A stretch of DNA of 64,000 nt from Hydrangea macrophylla (taxonomy: Eukaryota; Streptophyta; Magnoliopsida; Cornales; Hydrangeaceae). The notes beneath the pieces were generated by a model. It did no database searches. It saw only the letters and a list, made by a program, of their open reading frames with translations, and was not told the DNA's origin. The stretch covers positions 58,027,350 to 58,091,349 of the forward strand of contig CM066991.1 of the NCBI GenBank assembly GCA_033977485.1. The letters are read 5' to 3'. Positions 34,813 through 46,730 of this stretch are shown in pieces (position 1 is the first letter of the stretch; each line of letters begins with the position of its first letter). A program made the translations under genes and the position numbers.

Positions 34813-35411
34813 GCAAGGATTGTCGAGCACCACGTGGAGGCTACTATGGAGCGCCTGCTCAAGGACAGCAAGGACAGGTTAGGGTGAATGCCATCATCCC
34901 TGACAATGCAGGGTATAATGCAGAGGAACAGCAAAACTTGGAAGGTACACTCATTTTATTTCACTGTCAAGTTAGAGCTTTGTTTGATACCGGTGCCGCC
35001 CGTTCTTTCATAGCTATTAAGATGGTATGTGATTTGGGTTTGTTACCCCTAGCACTTGAGCCGACCCTTAATGCCGTTTCGCCCTTGGAAGTATCCATTA
35101 AGTTAGGTAAGGTGTGCAAGGATTGTCCCTTGACACTAGAGGGTAGGAATTTTCCAGCAGACTTGATAGTCCTGTCAATGTCTGAGTTTGACGTGATCCT
35201 AGGAATGGATTGGCTTACTAAGTATGGCGCGAACCTGGATTGTGTTAGTCGGACCATTGTTTTTTCGATGCCTGGTTGCCCGCAGATCAGATTTCAGTGC
35301 CAACCGTTGAACGATATATTTATCACGAGCTGCCTAGCCACGATTAAGACTTCAAGCACGGAGCTTACTATCAAGAAGATCCCCGTTATTCAAGACTTTG
35401 AAGATGTGTTC
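34719..35411 (+). pseudogene. pol: Element T zinc knuckles and protease
   Basis: Two CCHC knuckles near the start, CFNCGVPGHIARYC (beginning upstream of the first Met) and CHNCNKPGHISKDC, bind RNA. The protease has ALFDTGAARSFI with the catalytic DTG intact and FDVILGMDWLTKYGANLDC as the second conserved block. The frame ends at TGA 35412-35414 after VIQDFEDVF, in the linker to RT, at a position where a CGA codon is plausible. Confidence 0.9.
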
Positions 35412-35414
35412 TGA

Positions 35415-36293
35415 AGTATCTCAGGACTTCCACCGAAGAGAGAGATAGACTTCTGCATTGAGTTAGCACCCGGAACGTTACCGATTTCCAAGACCCCGTA
35501 TCGGATGGCACCAACAGAAATGCTAGAATTGAAGAAGCAAGTTCAAGAACTTGAAGATTTAGGTTTTGTTCGTCCGAGTACATCACCTTGGGAAGCACCA
35601 GTTTTATTTGTGAAAAAGAAGGACGGAGAGCTACGACTCTGTATCGACTACAGGGAGTTGAATAAGGTCACGATCAAGAATAGGTATCCACTTCCCCGGA
35701 TAGACGACCTGTTCGATCAACTACAAGGATCAAGGATATTCTCAAAAATCGATTTGCATTCAGGATACCATCAATTACTAGTTCGGCCGAAAGATATACC
35801 GAAAACTGCCTTCAGGACGAGATATGGACACTACGAATTTCTAGTGATGTCTTTTGGATTGACTAATGCCCCGACAGTATTCATGGACCTAATGAACAGA
35901 GTATTCAGACCCTATCTGGATCAATTCATTATAGTATTCATTGACGACATTCTAATTTATTCAAGGACGGAAGAAGAACATAAGAAGCATCTACAAATTG
36001 CTCTACAGACTCTCAAAGACAATAGTCTGTATGCAAAATTCAGCAAATGTGAATTCTGGCTTCAGGAAGTTAAATTCCTGGGACATGTGATATCACAGGA
36101 TGGGATTTCCGTAGACTCATCTAAGATCGATGCAGTCTTGAGCTGGAACAGGCCAACCAACGCGACCGAAGTTAGGAGTTTTCTAGGATTGGCTGGGTAT
36201 TATCGGAGATTTATGGAAGGATTCTCTAGAATCGCAGGACCATTGACAAGCCTGACTAGGAAGGAGACGAAGTACGAATGGACCGATAAACAT
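35415..36293 (+). pseudogene. pol: Element T reverse transcriptase
   Basis: Continues in frame after the [13 protein letters not shown], then [67 protein letters not shown] and [10 protein letters not shown] (FIDD catalytic), then [20 protein letters not shown]. It ends at TAG 36294-36296 in the RNase H approach, where Gln is likely. Within this part the RT looks complete. Confidence 0.93.
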
Positions 36294-36296
36294 TAG

Positions 36297-37373
36297 GATG
36301 CATTTCGGGAATTAAAGGAGAGACTAACCTCAGCACCCGTGCTTGCGATACCTAAGAGTGGTGAACAATTCATAATCTATGGTGATGCATCACACCAAGG
36401 ACTTGGTTGTGTGCTAATGCAAGAGGGGAATGTCATCGCATACGGATCGAGACAATTGAAGCCGCATGAGAAGAACTATCCGACGCACGACTTGGAACTA
36501 GCTGCAATTATGTTCTCCCTGAAGATTTGGAGACACTATTTGTATGGAGAAAAGTTCGACTTGTTCTCAGATCATAAGAGTTTAAGGTACCTGTTCTCTC
36601 AAAAGGAGTTGAACATGCGACAACGGAGATGGATGGAACTACTCAAGGACTACGACTTCTCTTTGCAATACCACCCGGGTAAAGCAAATGTTGTAGCCGA
36701 CGCTTTGAGCCGGAGGCCACGCCTTTTGGTTGCTTCGATTTTGATTAGAGAATGGCGAGCATTGGAGACGTTAGTCGAATTTGACCTTCGACCAGTGGAA
36801 TCAGGAGAAGGACAACACCTTGGATGTCTTGTTGTACAACCGACTCTCATCAGCCGCATCTTGGAAGCTCAACAGTCGAACGAGGATTTAAAGCTATGGT
36901 TTGCTAAGATGTCCGCAAAGGAACCCGAGATATGGAGTATTAGCACGGACGGAGCACTAAGATGCAAAGGTAGACTCTGTGTGCCAAATAACGATGGTCT
37001 CAGGAAGAACATTCTGGACGAAGCACACAAGTCAAGGATGACTATCCACCCAGGAGGAAACAAGATGTATAAGGACTTGAAGAGAAACTTCTGGTGGCAA
37101 GGAATGAAGCGAGAAGTGGCCGAGTATGTATCGCAATGTCTTATTTGCAAACAAGTGAAGGCAGAGCATCAGAAACCACCTGGACTTCTACAACCGCTAC
37201 CAATTCCCCAATGGAAATGGGAGCACATCACCATGGATTTTGTGGTTGGATTGCCGAAATCTCAACAAAACCACGACGCTATTTGGGTAATAGTGGATCG
37301 ACTCACCAAGTCAGCACATTTTATCGCCTATAGCATGACGCACCCTGTTGAAAGATTGAGCCGGATGTATCTA
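36297..37373 (+). pseudogene. pol: Element T RNase H and integrase N-terminus
   Basis: RNase [52 protein letters not shown] and [10 protein letters not shown]. Integrase zinc finger: [18 protein letters not shown] with [16 protein letters not shown]. The core starts with [12 protein letters not shown] (first Asp). It ends at TAG 37374-37376, before the second catalytic Asp. The stop is again at a likely CAG codon. Confidence 0.92.
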
Positions 37374-37376
37374 TAG

Positions 37377-38138
37377 CAAGTTGTGCGACTGCACGGTGTA
37401 CCTGTCTCAATAGTTTCAGATCGAGATTCACGCTTTACCGCAGAATTCTGGAAGAGCCTTCAGACAGCAATGGGAACTTCATTGAACTTGAGTTCAGCCT
37501 TTCACCCACAGACAGACGGTCAGACAGAACGAGTCAATCAAGTGATGGAAGATATGTTGCGAGCCTGTGTCGTTGAATTCGAGAGTTCATGGGAGACGCA
37601 TCTACCTTTGATCGAGTTTGCCTACAACAACAGCTACCACACGAGCATAGGGATGGCGTCATTTGAAGCTTTGTATGGAAGACCTTGCCGATCGCCGCTA
37701 TGTTGGGCCGAAGTCGGAGATACTCAACTACTTGGGCCCGAGATGATTTGAGAAACCAGCGAGAAGATCCAGATTGTACGAGAGAAGATGAAGACAGCGC
37801 AATCTAGACACAAGAGCTATGCCGACAAGCGACGAAAAGATCTAGAGTTTGCAGTTGGAGATCACGTGCTACTCAAAGTCTCGCCAGTTCGAGGTATCGT
37901 CAGATTTGGACAGAAAAGAGGCAATTTGTCACCGCGATTCATAGGACCGTTCGAGATCCTAGAACGTGTTGGGAAGGTTGCTTATCGACTTGCGTTGCCG
38001 CTGAAGATGTCAGGAGTACACAACGTTTTCCACATCAGTATGTTGAGGAAATGTGCCCACAACCCAGCGCACGAGATCAGTTTTGAAGATATCGAGGTGA
38101 ACGAGAACGTGACATACAACGAAGGACCAGTGCGTTTC
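37377..38138 (+). pseudogene. pol: Element T integrase core and C-terminal domain
   Basis: Contains VSDRDSRFTAEFWKSLQ (second Asp) and HPQTDGQTERVNQVMEDML (third acid), then NNSYHTSIGMASFEALYGR. It is cut by TGA 37749-37751 (likely from CGA). The frame resumes at 37788 with the GPY/F-type C-terminus: YADKRRKDLEFAVGDHVLLK, LSPRFIGPFEILERVG and NVFHISMLRKC. It ends at a stop at 38139. Confidence 0.9.
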
Positions 38139-38272
38139 TAGACCGAGGAGTGAAGAAGCTCAGAAACAAGGAGATCCCGCTAGTGAAGGTTCAGTGGAAG
38201 CACCACGACGAAGGAGAAGCTTCATGGGAATTGGAGTCGGAGATGCGAGAGAAGTTTCCATTTTTGTTTTAA
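38130..38272 (+). pseudogene. Element T chromodomain
   Basis: In the neighbouring frame, after a one-base shift near 38139: VKKLRNKEIPLVKVQWKHH, then EASWELESEMREKFPFLF and TAA at 38270-38272. This is the C-terminal chromodomain that steers chromovirus integration to marked chromatin. The W of VQWKHH and the EASWELE block are the chromodomain core. Length about 45 residues. Confidence 0.85.
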
Positions 38273-38323
38273 CCCTGCTTATTTCGGATTTCGGGGACGA
38301 AATCTTTTATGAGTGGTGGATGA

Positions 38324-40551
38324 TGTAATACCCTGTATTTTTGTAATATATTATATAACTAGACCTTGTATGTTTCTTTTAAATACTTGTATGAGCTTGG
38401 CCTCACCCTTGGTATAATTTGGATACCAATCGATTGGTATGTTTTCCAATCGATTGACTTGCTTTGGATATCAATCGATTGAACTTTATCTCAATCGATT
38501 GATTGTATCAATCGATTGACACTTATGTCAATCGATTGGAGGCAGCTGGGCAGATTCTTTTGCTCTGGCTGGGGAGAGGCCACGTGAACACTCCCTCTTT
38601 ATATATACCAGCCCATTTTGGGCGTATTTCTGTTTACAGAAATTAGAGAGAGTGAGAGGGAGGGTTTTGTGTGTGTTTATATATATATATATACACTCAT
38701 ATATATATACACACATATATACATATATTCATTCACACACACACAGATGGACTGAGAAAGAAAAGAAAAGAAGAGAAGAGAAGGAGACCAGAAAGAAGGA
38801 GAAAGAGAAGAGAGAAGACAGAGAGCAGAGGAAGAGAGGAGGACCACCATTGGAGCTTCCAAAGCTCAAACACACACAACCAAACACGCCCTTAACGTCT
38901 AAGGTGAGTTCTAAACTCACTTGGTAGCCTGACATTGATGTTATGACATGTTTGAATGAAGAAATGGAAGAGAAACCATGTACTCCCGTTTATATGTTGC
39001 TGGGCAGTCTTCTGTGTGAAGAAGACGAAGTGTCAATCGATTGACACTTTATCAATCGATTGACATCTTTCATGTTCCAATCGATTGAATCTTTATCAAT
39101 CGATTGACATGGATTGTGATCCAATCGATTGAATCTTTGATCAATCGATTGACACTACTTTTATACCAATCGATTGACATCTATACCAATCGATTGGCAG
39201 TTACAGTTTACTGTTTTACTTGTTTAGATAATGTCATAACTGTTTAGTTGTTTAATTACTGTTCAGTATTTCCCAGCATGCTTTATTATTGTAATACAGA
39301 CATGATAATGAGTTAATGCAGCGTAGGATCGTAGTAATAACAAGATTAACGGATAATGTTTATAATGTTAGATAACGGAATAGTCGTGAATCCTTTGGAG
39401 TTAACGTTCATTTCATTCAGAGTAGTCGGGCCACATTGGGATTGTCATGTATCGGTGATAGAGTTGAACTTAAGTAGGTTTGCTAAGATTCGGGAACCTT
39501 GCGTGGGCGGGCTTTGGTCGATCATATGTTCTTAAAAGTGGTAGACAGACGAAGGTGTCTATGACATGTGGTGAACCGGACCATTTGCCCTAAGATAGCC
39601 AGATGATCTAATCATATGTTCTTAAAAGCGGTAGACAGACGAAGGTGTCTATGACATGCGGTGGACCGTGATCACTGGTAGACGTCGCTAAGTCGTGGCA
39701 TAGAATGATGTACTGTTGTTTAAAGCGTTATCTCCCTGACATGCGGTGAACTATGCATATGTTCTTAAAAGCGGGGGATGGACTAACGTGGTATCCATGA
39801 TATGCGGTGAACTGTGCATATGTTCTTAAAAGCGGTGGATGAGCAATGGTGTGTTATAGAGTTGAACTAGTGTCGAGTCTGTTTCCCCCTATCTAGACGT
39901 GTTATCGGTCTTATAATGAGTAAAACGTCAGTAATCGGATCATTGGTTTGATTAAAGGAGTTACCCTTACAGAATTCTAATTTGGTTACGGCTTATAACT
40001 TGTAATAACTTCAATAGTTGATACCCTGTTAGTATCTAACTCACTCGGCTTTCATTAAGCTGACGGCGTTTATGCCGCTGGACATTTCTACGTTCCAGCG
40101 CACCCTGGTTATGACTATACAGGTGAAGGGCCTGCAGGAGAGGACTACTATGCCGGTGACGGAGTCCCTGTGGAGGATTTCTCCGACGGAGGCCAGACCG
40201 AAGAAGACTACTACGCCGAGGACTACCTTTATGCCAACTGAAGACTAGACTAGAATTGTAGCTAGTTGTCGTTAACCTTTTTGAACTTTTGTAGTCAGGC
40301 ATATGTTGCCTTGGCATTTGTACTTCCGCTGCCTTATATTTGATTCGAGACTCTGATATGTAATAGTTAGTAACTCCTGTTGACTTTATGTTATGTTGTG
40401 ACCAGAACCTAGACTTCATTGTTGTTACACTATTACTTCTTATTGCTTAGTACTGCGTGGTGTGGACAATCATGTGACTTCACCCGTCGCTGCCTTTGGA
40501 CCCAAAAAGGAAATTTATTTTTCTCTATTTTTGCCGTTCCGGGGCGAGACA
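38324..40551 (+). repeat. Element T 3' LTR
   Basis: 2,228 bp, same length as the 5' copy, with about 17 substitutions and small changes in the TA-repeat near 38680. A purine-containing GGGGACGAAATC block lies just upstream (38293 onwards), the usual polypurine region of Tekay-like elements. Confidence 0.95.
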
Positions 40552-41136
40552 ATCCCCGTATAGGCCTCAGACGAATGGAGCAGTAGAAGCAGCAAACAAA
40601 AATGTTAAGGCAATCCTGGGGAAAACGAAGGATACATATAGGATTGGCATGAAAAGCTGCCATTTGCTTTGTGGGGATACCAAACCTCGGTCAGAACTTC
40701 AACGGGTGCTACGTCGTACTCATTGGTCTACGGGATGGAAGTCGTTCTCCCAGTCGAGGTAGAAATACCCTCTCTTAGGGTTTTGGCAGAGTGTGAGATC
40801 CCCGAATCAGAATGGGTACAAGGAAGGTATGAGGAGTTGACGTTACTCGATGAGAAGAGGCTGGCCGCAGTAAACCATACTCGGGGGTACCAGAAGAGGA
40901 TAGCTCGTGCTTTCAAAAAAAAGGTCCGCCCAAGGAAGCTTGCTGAGGGTGACCTGGTCCTCAAAGAACTGAAAGTGCCTGTTTATGACCCAAGAGGAAA
41001 ATTCAAACCCAACTGGGTCGGGCCATACATCATTAAGACTCTCCTTTCCGGAGGAGCGGCCTATCTCATGGACCTAGACGGGGTTGAATTTAAGCAACCA
41101 ATTAACCTCGATCGCCTCAAGAAATACTTTGCTTGA
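40552..41136 (+). pseudogene. pol: Element B integrase, C-terminal part after element T
   Basis: Begins in frame with the pre-insertion integrase: YRPQTNGAVEAANKNVKAIL, with the third catalytic acid in GAVEAAN. A shift near 40640 moves to the frame holding GATSYSLVYGMEVVLPVEVE, ARAFKKKVRPRKLAEGDLVL and GKFKPNWVGPYIIKTL. It ends RLKKYFA and TGA at about 41134-41136. This is the normal end of a Tat integrase, without a chromodomain. Confidence 0.9.
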
Positions 41137-41795
41137 AACCGTTTCTTTCAAAACCTCCTACCTCGATGAACTACGCTTGACCTGATTCCCGTTAGGGGAT
41201 ACGTAGGCAACCTACTCGGTTCGGTCAGTAAATAATTGCCTTATTGGCACTCTTCTTTGCAGCCTTAAAGCCAAACTACTTGGGACCTGACGCCCGCTTG
41301 GGGATAAGTAGGTGGACTCTCCAAAGCCCTCGGTCCATACAAAAAACCTGTGCTAAACTAGGGGCAAATTGGCATTTGCCCAGAACCACTTCGAAGCCCT
41401 AAAACCAGGGGCAAACTTCATTTACTAGCCGAAGAACCCAGATACAAGACCCCCTTTTGGATCACCTGGCTATCAAATAAGTACTATAAAGAAACAAATG
41501 AGAATTCATGACATAGAAGGAGTAAAGCTTTAAGCAAAGAAAAAACAAAGTAAAGAGCTAAGTAAAGACATTGAAAGGAGAATTCTTCATAAAAGATTAA
41601 ACGAAGGAGTGAGCACTTTGATTAAGCATGTTAAGAACTTTCTTAAAAATAACAGCACTTCTAAAAAAAAAAAGGAAAAAAAAAGGGAAAATCATATTCA
41701 AAAGCGAAAAAAGGGAGTAGGCAGGGTCCGTCAGAAAGTTTTGTAAAATGGCAAGCTTTTCCCTGTTCTCGTCTACTTTATTATGCATGTGTCTG
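41137..41795 (+). other. Element B spacer between pol and the antisense genes
   Basis: No ORF of interest. It contains repeated blocks around GGGGATACGTAGGCAACCTAC and GGGGATAAGTAGGTGGACTC, with ACTAGGGGCAAATT-type text nearby. Related text occurs in inverse in element A at 57300-57830, and a similar block (GATGGGATACGTAGGCAGC) stands just before the 3' LTR at 48058. An A-rich stretch lies at 41640-41700. Confidence 0.6.
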
Positions 41796-42887
41796 TCAAG
41801 CTCGTCTCGCAACCAAGGCCTGGATCTCTAGAAGATACTGGGCAGTAGGCACAGTCAGAGCAGGAATCCGCGGGCACGGAGCAGCCATCCTGCTATGCCA
41901 AGCCTCGATGAAAGCCTTCGCGATAGAAGGGCGCAAAGTGGACCCCCTGGTGAAATCAGCAGTCACAGATTCAGTAGTATCTTGCAAAAGTCCGAACTGA
42001 CGGACCACCCAGCCGGGAATGTAGAAAGTAGTAGCATGCAAGCCAAGCAACCAGATACCGGGACGTCCAGGAAGGCGTACGGTGACAGAACTGTAAGCCC
42101 ACTACGGGCAGGTCCAGCAGATATCACTAGAAGAGAGGCCCTGGAGCCAACCAAGCCATGCATCGACAGATTGAAATAAGTTGTGAATTTCCATACGATC
42201 ATAAGGAAGCGATCCACGAAGATGGGAGGGGTGTATAAAGAGGTCCAAACGCTCCATGAGCCAAATCTGTAGAACAAAAGGTGCCCCGACAGATAATATG
42301 GCCCCGGTAGCATGAGCATGGCCCAATCCAATCAAAGTTTCACCAAGGACCAGCATAACTGCGCTCTTCATCTCCCTCAAACCACAGGCAATGGGTATGA
42401 GAATGCTGGAGGATGACTGAAAGAGAAAGTAAGAAAGCATAGTAATCGACAGGGCACTACGTCGGATGATCTGATACTCACCATCGTAAGGGTCCCCTAT
42501 GGGAGCATAAACGGAAGAAAGGCGCTCAAAGTCAATCTGCCTGTCATGAACAAAAGAACCCGCTGCATTCCGAGATATGTGGAGAAAGGTGGCTAAATCA
42601 CGGACATATCCGGCCTGAACTAGAGGAACCGTCAATTCAGCAGAGGGATCGGTGTGAAGAATGGCGCTGAATTCCTCAAACAAGGGGCAAATCTCCTGAG
42701 AGCCAAAACGAAAGACGTTGAAAGAAGGATCCCAACATTGGATGGCAGCTCGAAGTAGGCCCTCATTCAAATTCATCCGTCGAAAAGAGAAAAGATCATT
42801 CAGCCTGAAGCACTCAAAGTTGAGCCTATCAACGCCGGAAAGGGTATCCATCCATGGGAAAAGGATTTGGGAGCTGATGGGGGCCAT
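41796..42887 (-). pseudogene. Antisense gene 2 of element B (DUF7745-like), one internal stop
   Basis: One reading frame of 363 codons on the minus strand, opposite to B's own genes. Start MAPISSQILFPWMDTLSG. Recognisable blocks are LLRAAIQCWDPSFNVFRFGS with EICPLFEEFSAIL, MLSYFLFQSSSSILIPIACG, and LLGLHATTFYIPGWVVRQFG near the end; the last residues are EIQALVARRA. The WDP..F.FG...L.PL.EE pattern resembles DUF7745, a plant domain common in retroelement-borne antisense genes. A TAG at 42102-42104 (likely from TGG) interrupts it. A TATTTATA (42947-42954, minus) and a CT-rich leader precede the ATG, and GGCACTC palindromes lie just beyond. Its function is unknown. Confidence 0.75.
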
Positions 42888-42944
42888 TTAGGAAGAAAGT
42901 AAAGAAGAAAAGAGAAGTGCTTTGCGGAGCCTTGAGAAAGAAGG

Positions 42945-43110
42945 GGTATAAATAGGGGAATAAAGCTGCCTACCTACCCGCGGCACTCGATAAAGTGCAA
43001 CGGCACTCAATGAAATGCCGCACGGCAGTCCGTGAATGTCGTTGCGGCATTCACTGACTGCCGTTGCGGCACTCACTGAGTGCTGCGGAGACCTAACCGA
43101 GTGCCGTTCT
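42945..43110 (-). promoter_or_regulatory. Upstream region of antisense gene 2 with GGCACTC palindromes
   Basis: A TATA-like box (TATTTATA on minus, TATAAATA on plus) at 42947-42954, about 60 bases upstream of the ATG, is followed further out (42980-43105) by five or more GC-rich units such as CGGCACTCACTGAGTGC. The box is nearly symmetric, so it could also serve plus-strand transcription. Confidence 0.55.
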
Positions 43111-43557
43111 GGGTTTGTCATTGGCCAGGGTCTGTTTGTAACACGTTTAGCCCACCTGCAAACAGAAAACTAGATAGAAAACAATAAAACGTGCGCATCA
43201 TGCAGCATGTGCAACAAAGATCAATACATTCATTCATTCATTCATTCATTCACTTTCACTTCACAATAAGAAAAGGAGAAATCAAAGCATTCAAAATTAA
43301 AATAAGGACGGGACCAAGCCATGGTCCCACTACGACAAAGGAAGGACCAAGCTATGGTCACACATACGGTAAATAAACAGAATGAAAAAGATACTCAAGT
43401 ACCTACCCTACCGGTTATCCTAAGCAGCCATCAAAATAAAGTGTATGTATATACAATCATTCGAATAAAAGTATAAATCCTCCCAAAACACTCAAAAGAA
43501 ATAAAAATAAATAAAAAATAAAAAATAAATAAAAAAAAAAAAGAAGAAAAAGTAGGA

Positions 43558-46494
43558 TCAGCCTCGGCCCCGGCTGCGAGTCTGACGGGTCGTGCGCCTG
43601 AGGGGCTCCTCCTCCGACTCTGTCCCGCTGCCTCCACCGCTCCCTCCACATCCGCCGCTACCACCGCCTCTGCCTCTGCCACTACTGGTGCCCTCACCGC
43701 CACGTCCAGCGCCGCTACCTCCAGGGGCATCACTGAGAGGAATGCCGAACTGCGGGAGCCGCTGCTGGAGCTGCCCCACCTGCTGGGACAGGACTCTGAT
43801 CTCCTCCGTCTGAAATAAGAGAGGATAAGTCCAGACAGTGTTGAAAGGATGAATGAAATACTAAGAATAAAAGGATGAAGATCATACCTGGACCCTCAAC
43901 TGAGTCGCAGTAGTCGCCCGAGCTCCCTCAGCCTAGAAAACAAGAACCAGAAATAAAGATTAGCAAAAGGAGAGGCAATCAAAGTCGAAGTGAGAGAAAG
44001 GGATAAGTTTCTTACCATCCACTCTCGCCCGAGAACCCACTGCCGCACGCTGTGGGCGTACGTCAAGCCCTCCTCAGCGTAAGCACGCGGGACAACGTCG
44101 TAATGGAGAGGAATAGTGGGGGCACCCTGTGTGAGTCGGGGAATCGTCGTCGAGTAGGGCTCGCCGAACGAGACGGCCGACATAGTCCAATCCCACTCAG
44201 GCAAGGCAGAAGGACGAGCCGTAGCAGGAACAGGCTGCAAACAAAAAATAATAAAGCATGAATAAATAATAAAAGGAAATTCATAAAAATAGTAATAGAG
44301 GAATTTTGTACTCACCCGAGTCACTTCCATCAGAGGGAAGTTCGGCATCAGCTTGGCGGCACGGAAAGCCGCATATCCTGTAGGAGGATCCAGGAAGCCG
44401 TGAATACCCAATCCCATCAGAGCAGTCATCAGCTCGCTACCCTGGAGCGTGTTCGTGGCTCTCATAGAGTCAGGAGGAGGGAATGGCACGAAGAATCCAG
44501 GGGTCGCCAGTGACTGTCTAGTCACCCTCTCTCCTAAGTACCATGCCTGGCCCTCTGGCCCACTAAGGAGTTGCCTCGTCGGGTCATATCCAGCCGACTC
44601 TCGGATCTCCGCACGAGCCTCGGGAAGCACCCTTAGCCTGGGCTGCCAATGAACGTGCTGCTCCCTCAAGTTTGTCAGGAAGTTCCTGAACAAAACAAAG
44701 TCGTGGGCCCCGGTCTTCCGCCCAACCCTATCCTTCGCCCATTTCAGCCCCTGGGGCATGAGAAGGGCATCAGCACTACGCGTCTCAGGGGACATCATGC
44801 GAAGGTACTCGTGGGACCAAATCTGTAATAATAAAAAAATTAAAAAAAAAAAAGGAAGGAAAGAGAAAAGAAAGTTAGTCTCACAATTTAAATAAGTTGT
44901 TAAGATTATAATGAGCAATGAAATATGGAAAAAAGGTATACCTCCCACGCTCTCCAATAACCGCTGATGGAGGTCGGCCTGTCCCGGGAAATGTCATCCA
45001 TGTGCCGGTATAAGATGGCTAACCCTGCGCCAGCCCAGTCATACTCGTCCACCCGGTCCAGGCGCTCCAGGGACGCTACCAAGGAAACGTCAACTCGATC
45101 ACCCTTGGTGCTCAGCAAGGAGCACCCCAGTAAGTACATGAGAAAGCCTCGGGCCAGCTGCTCATCCGTAAAACCAGGCTGGCCCCTAAACGTGTCCATA
45201 AACCATCGGGTTGTGACCAGAGACTCCTCCAAGACCACTCCTAGCAAAGGCTCCACCTAGTCCCACTCCTGATCCATCAGATATCACAGAGGCTCTCCAC
45301 TAAACGGGATCCCAGTGATCATCGAGAAATCCAAGGGAGTCATCGTCATCTCCCCAAAGTCGAAATGAAAGGTACTGGTGGTATCCCACCACCGCTCGGC
45401 CAGTGCATGTATCTGCCGCAAGTCGTTGGAGCTCTTCGTCAAGAGTTTGACGAAGTCTCCAAACCCGGCCGCATCCACCAAAGTCCTCACTGTCTCACTC
45501 AACTGTGTATACCACTCATACCCATGTGCGAGGCTGCCATGCCCCTTCAGCACCTTAGGCTGCAGCTGCAAGAAAGAATCACAAATTTTGATATTAGTAA
45601 TTGGATAAAAGAAAAGGTAAATAAACAGATGGCAGCAAAAAGACAAGGAAATGCGACATAAAAAGGAAAAAAAATAAAAAAAAAATTGGAGATACTCGCA
45701 GAAATTTCACAAATATGGCACTCGTTTGCGTTCAGTTCAGCAGATGTTCACAAAACAATAAGAAGAAATAAGAGAAAGCACACAATGTCCTAGCAAGGTT
45801 CCGAAGAAAAAGAAAAGAAAAGAATAACTTGTTCGCATTTTCAGGAATACATGCATATATAAACATGTAAAGGTGCAAAAGAAATTTGAGTGTAGTTTTA
45901 AAGAGAAGTATGTGATCACAAGCGGTCAAGAATCAATGTTAATAATAAAAGGCGTTTGGAACGCTCAAGAAAACTCACGAGTACAATGAACACAGGGGAA
46001 TGTCTAAAATGAGCATAAGATTCTTTATTCACGAGAAATGGTTTTAAAATCTCGATTAAACATAAACGGCTTTCAGAAGTCCTTGAGAAAAGTCGAAAGA
46101 AAAAAAATGTATAGGAAAATTCAAACATGGCATTCATTTTTATGAGAAGTTTTGAAGTTCAATAAGAAGTAAAAAATAAAATGAATAATGAATTTCTTTA
46201 AAAAAAAAAAAAGGGGCATGGAATAAAGCGTTCGAGACACTCGAGGGCATCACAAGCACAGCATTCACACTTGAAACAGGACATCTACAAAATTGTGTCG
46301 ATCGTATGATGCATTCATATAGAGAAAGAAATACAGGGAAGAAATGAATGAAAAAAGAAAAGGGGAGCGTTTACCTCGCGCTTGAACGCGCGGGCAGACA
46401 AATGCTCATCCGGATCCCGGAGAAGGAGCGTAGCATCAGGATGATGAGTGGCCGTGTACTTGGCCTTCTTCTTCCTCCCCGAACCGCTCGCCAT
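43558..46494 (-). pseudogene. Antisense gene 1 of element B: six-coding-exon plant mobile domain (PMD) gene
   Basis: Minus-strand gene with consensus splice sites. Coding exons: 46494-46375, 45565-44942, 44822-44316, 44234-44016, 43932-43888, 43809-43558. All introns fall between codons, total about 588 residues. A 5' UTR intron (46598-46498) precedes the ATG. Exon 1 reads MASGSGRKKKAKYTATHHPD. Exon 2 has the PMD block ALAERWWDTTSTFHFDFGEM followed by MTPLDFSMITGIPFSGEPL, the family's W..T.TFH...GEMT.T..D...I.G.P..G pattern. Exons 2-3 join as YWRAWE|IWSHEYLR. The C-terminus is Gly- and Arg-rich (RGRGGGSGGCGGSGG). Two stops in exon 2 (about 45283 and 45265) fit CGA to TGA and CAG to TAG. PMD proteins act in plant gene and transposon silencing. 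Being antisense to genomic RNA, its introns survive retrotransposition. Confidence 0.82.
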
Positions 46495-46730
46495 GATCTG
46501 TAAAGAAAAAAGAGAATTCGCGTGTTAGATTCACAAAAAAGCTCAGAAAAACGAAGAAATAAAAGGGATTAATCAAGTTTTGATCGAGTAGAACTAACCT
46601 GAAAGCCCCGGTGGATCGATCCAAGCGAGAAAAAAAAAAAGGGAAAACTTTCTCCAGAGAGGAACCGATAGAGAGAAGATTGAGAGAATGAGAAAAATGT
46701 ATTGAACCTGGCGGTTTTAGCCACTGCCGC

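Larger units (their letters stand above)
30083..40551 (+). mobile_element. Element T: chromodomain Ty3 retrotransposon (Tekay/Del-like) with an extra acidic ORF
   Basis: 10,469 bp, TSD ATCCC at 30078-30082 and 40552-40556. LTRs of equal length (2,228 bp each) differ by about 17 substitutions by eye (0.8%), the youngest insertion here. It has a tRNA-iMet primer site, an extra acidic ORF, gag with two zinc knuckles, protease, RT, RNase H, integrase and a C-terminal chromodomain. Gag-pol has at least six in-frame stops and several frameshifts, while the extra ORF is intact. The RT and chromodomain text place it among Tekay/Del chromoviruses. Confidence 0.95.

Noticed and set aside
42947..42954. 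TATAAATA as a plus-strand promoter
   Set aside because: No plus-strand ORF follows. The nearly symmetric box better fits the minus-strand gene starting at 42887.
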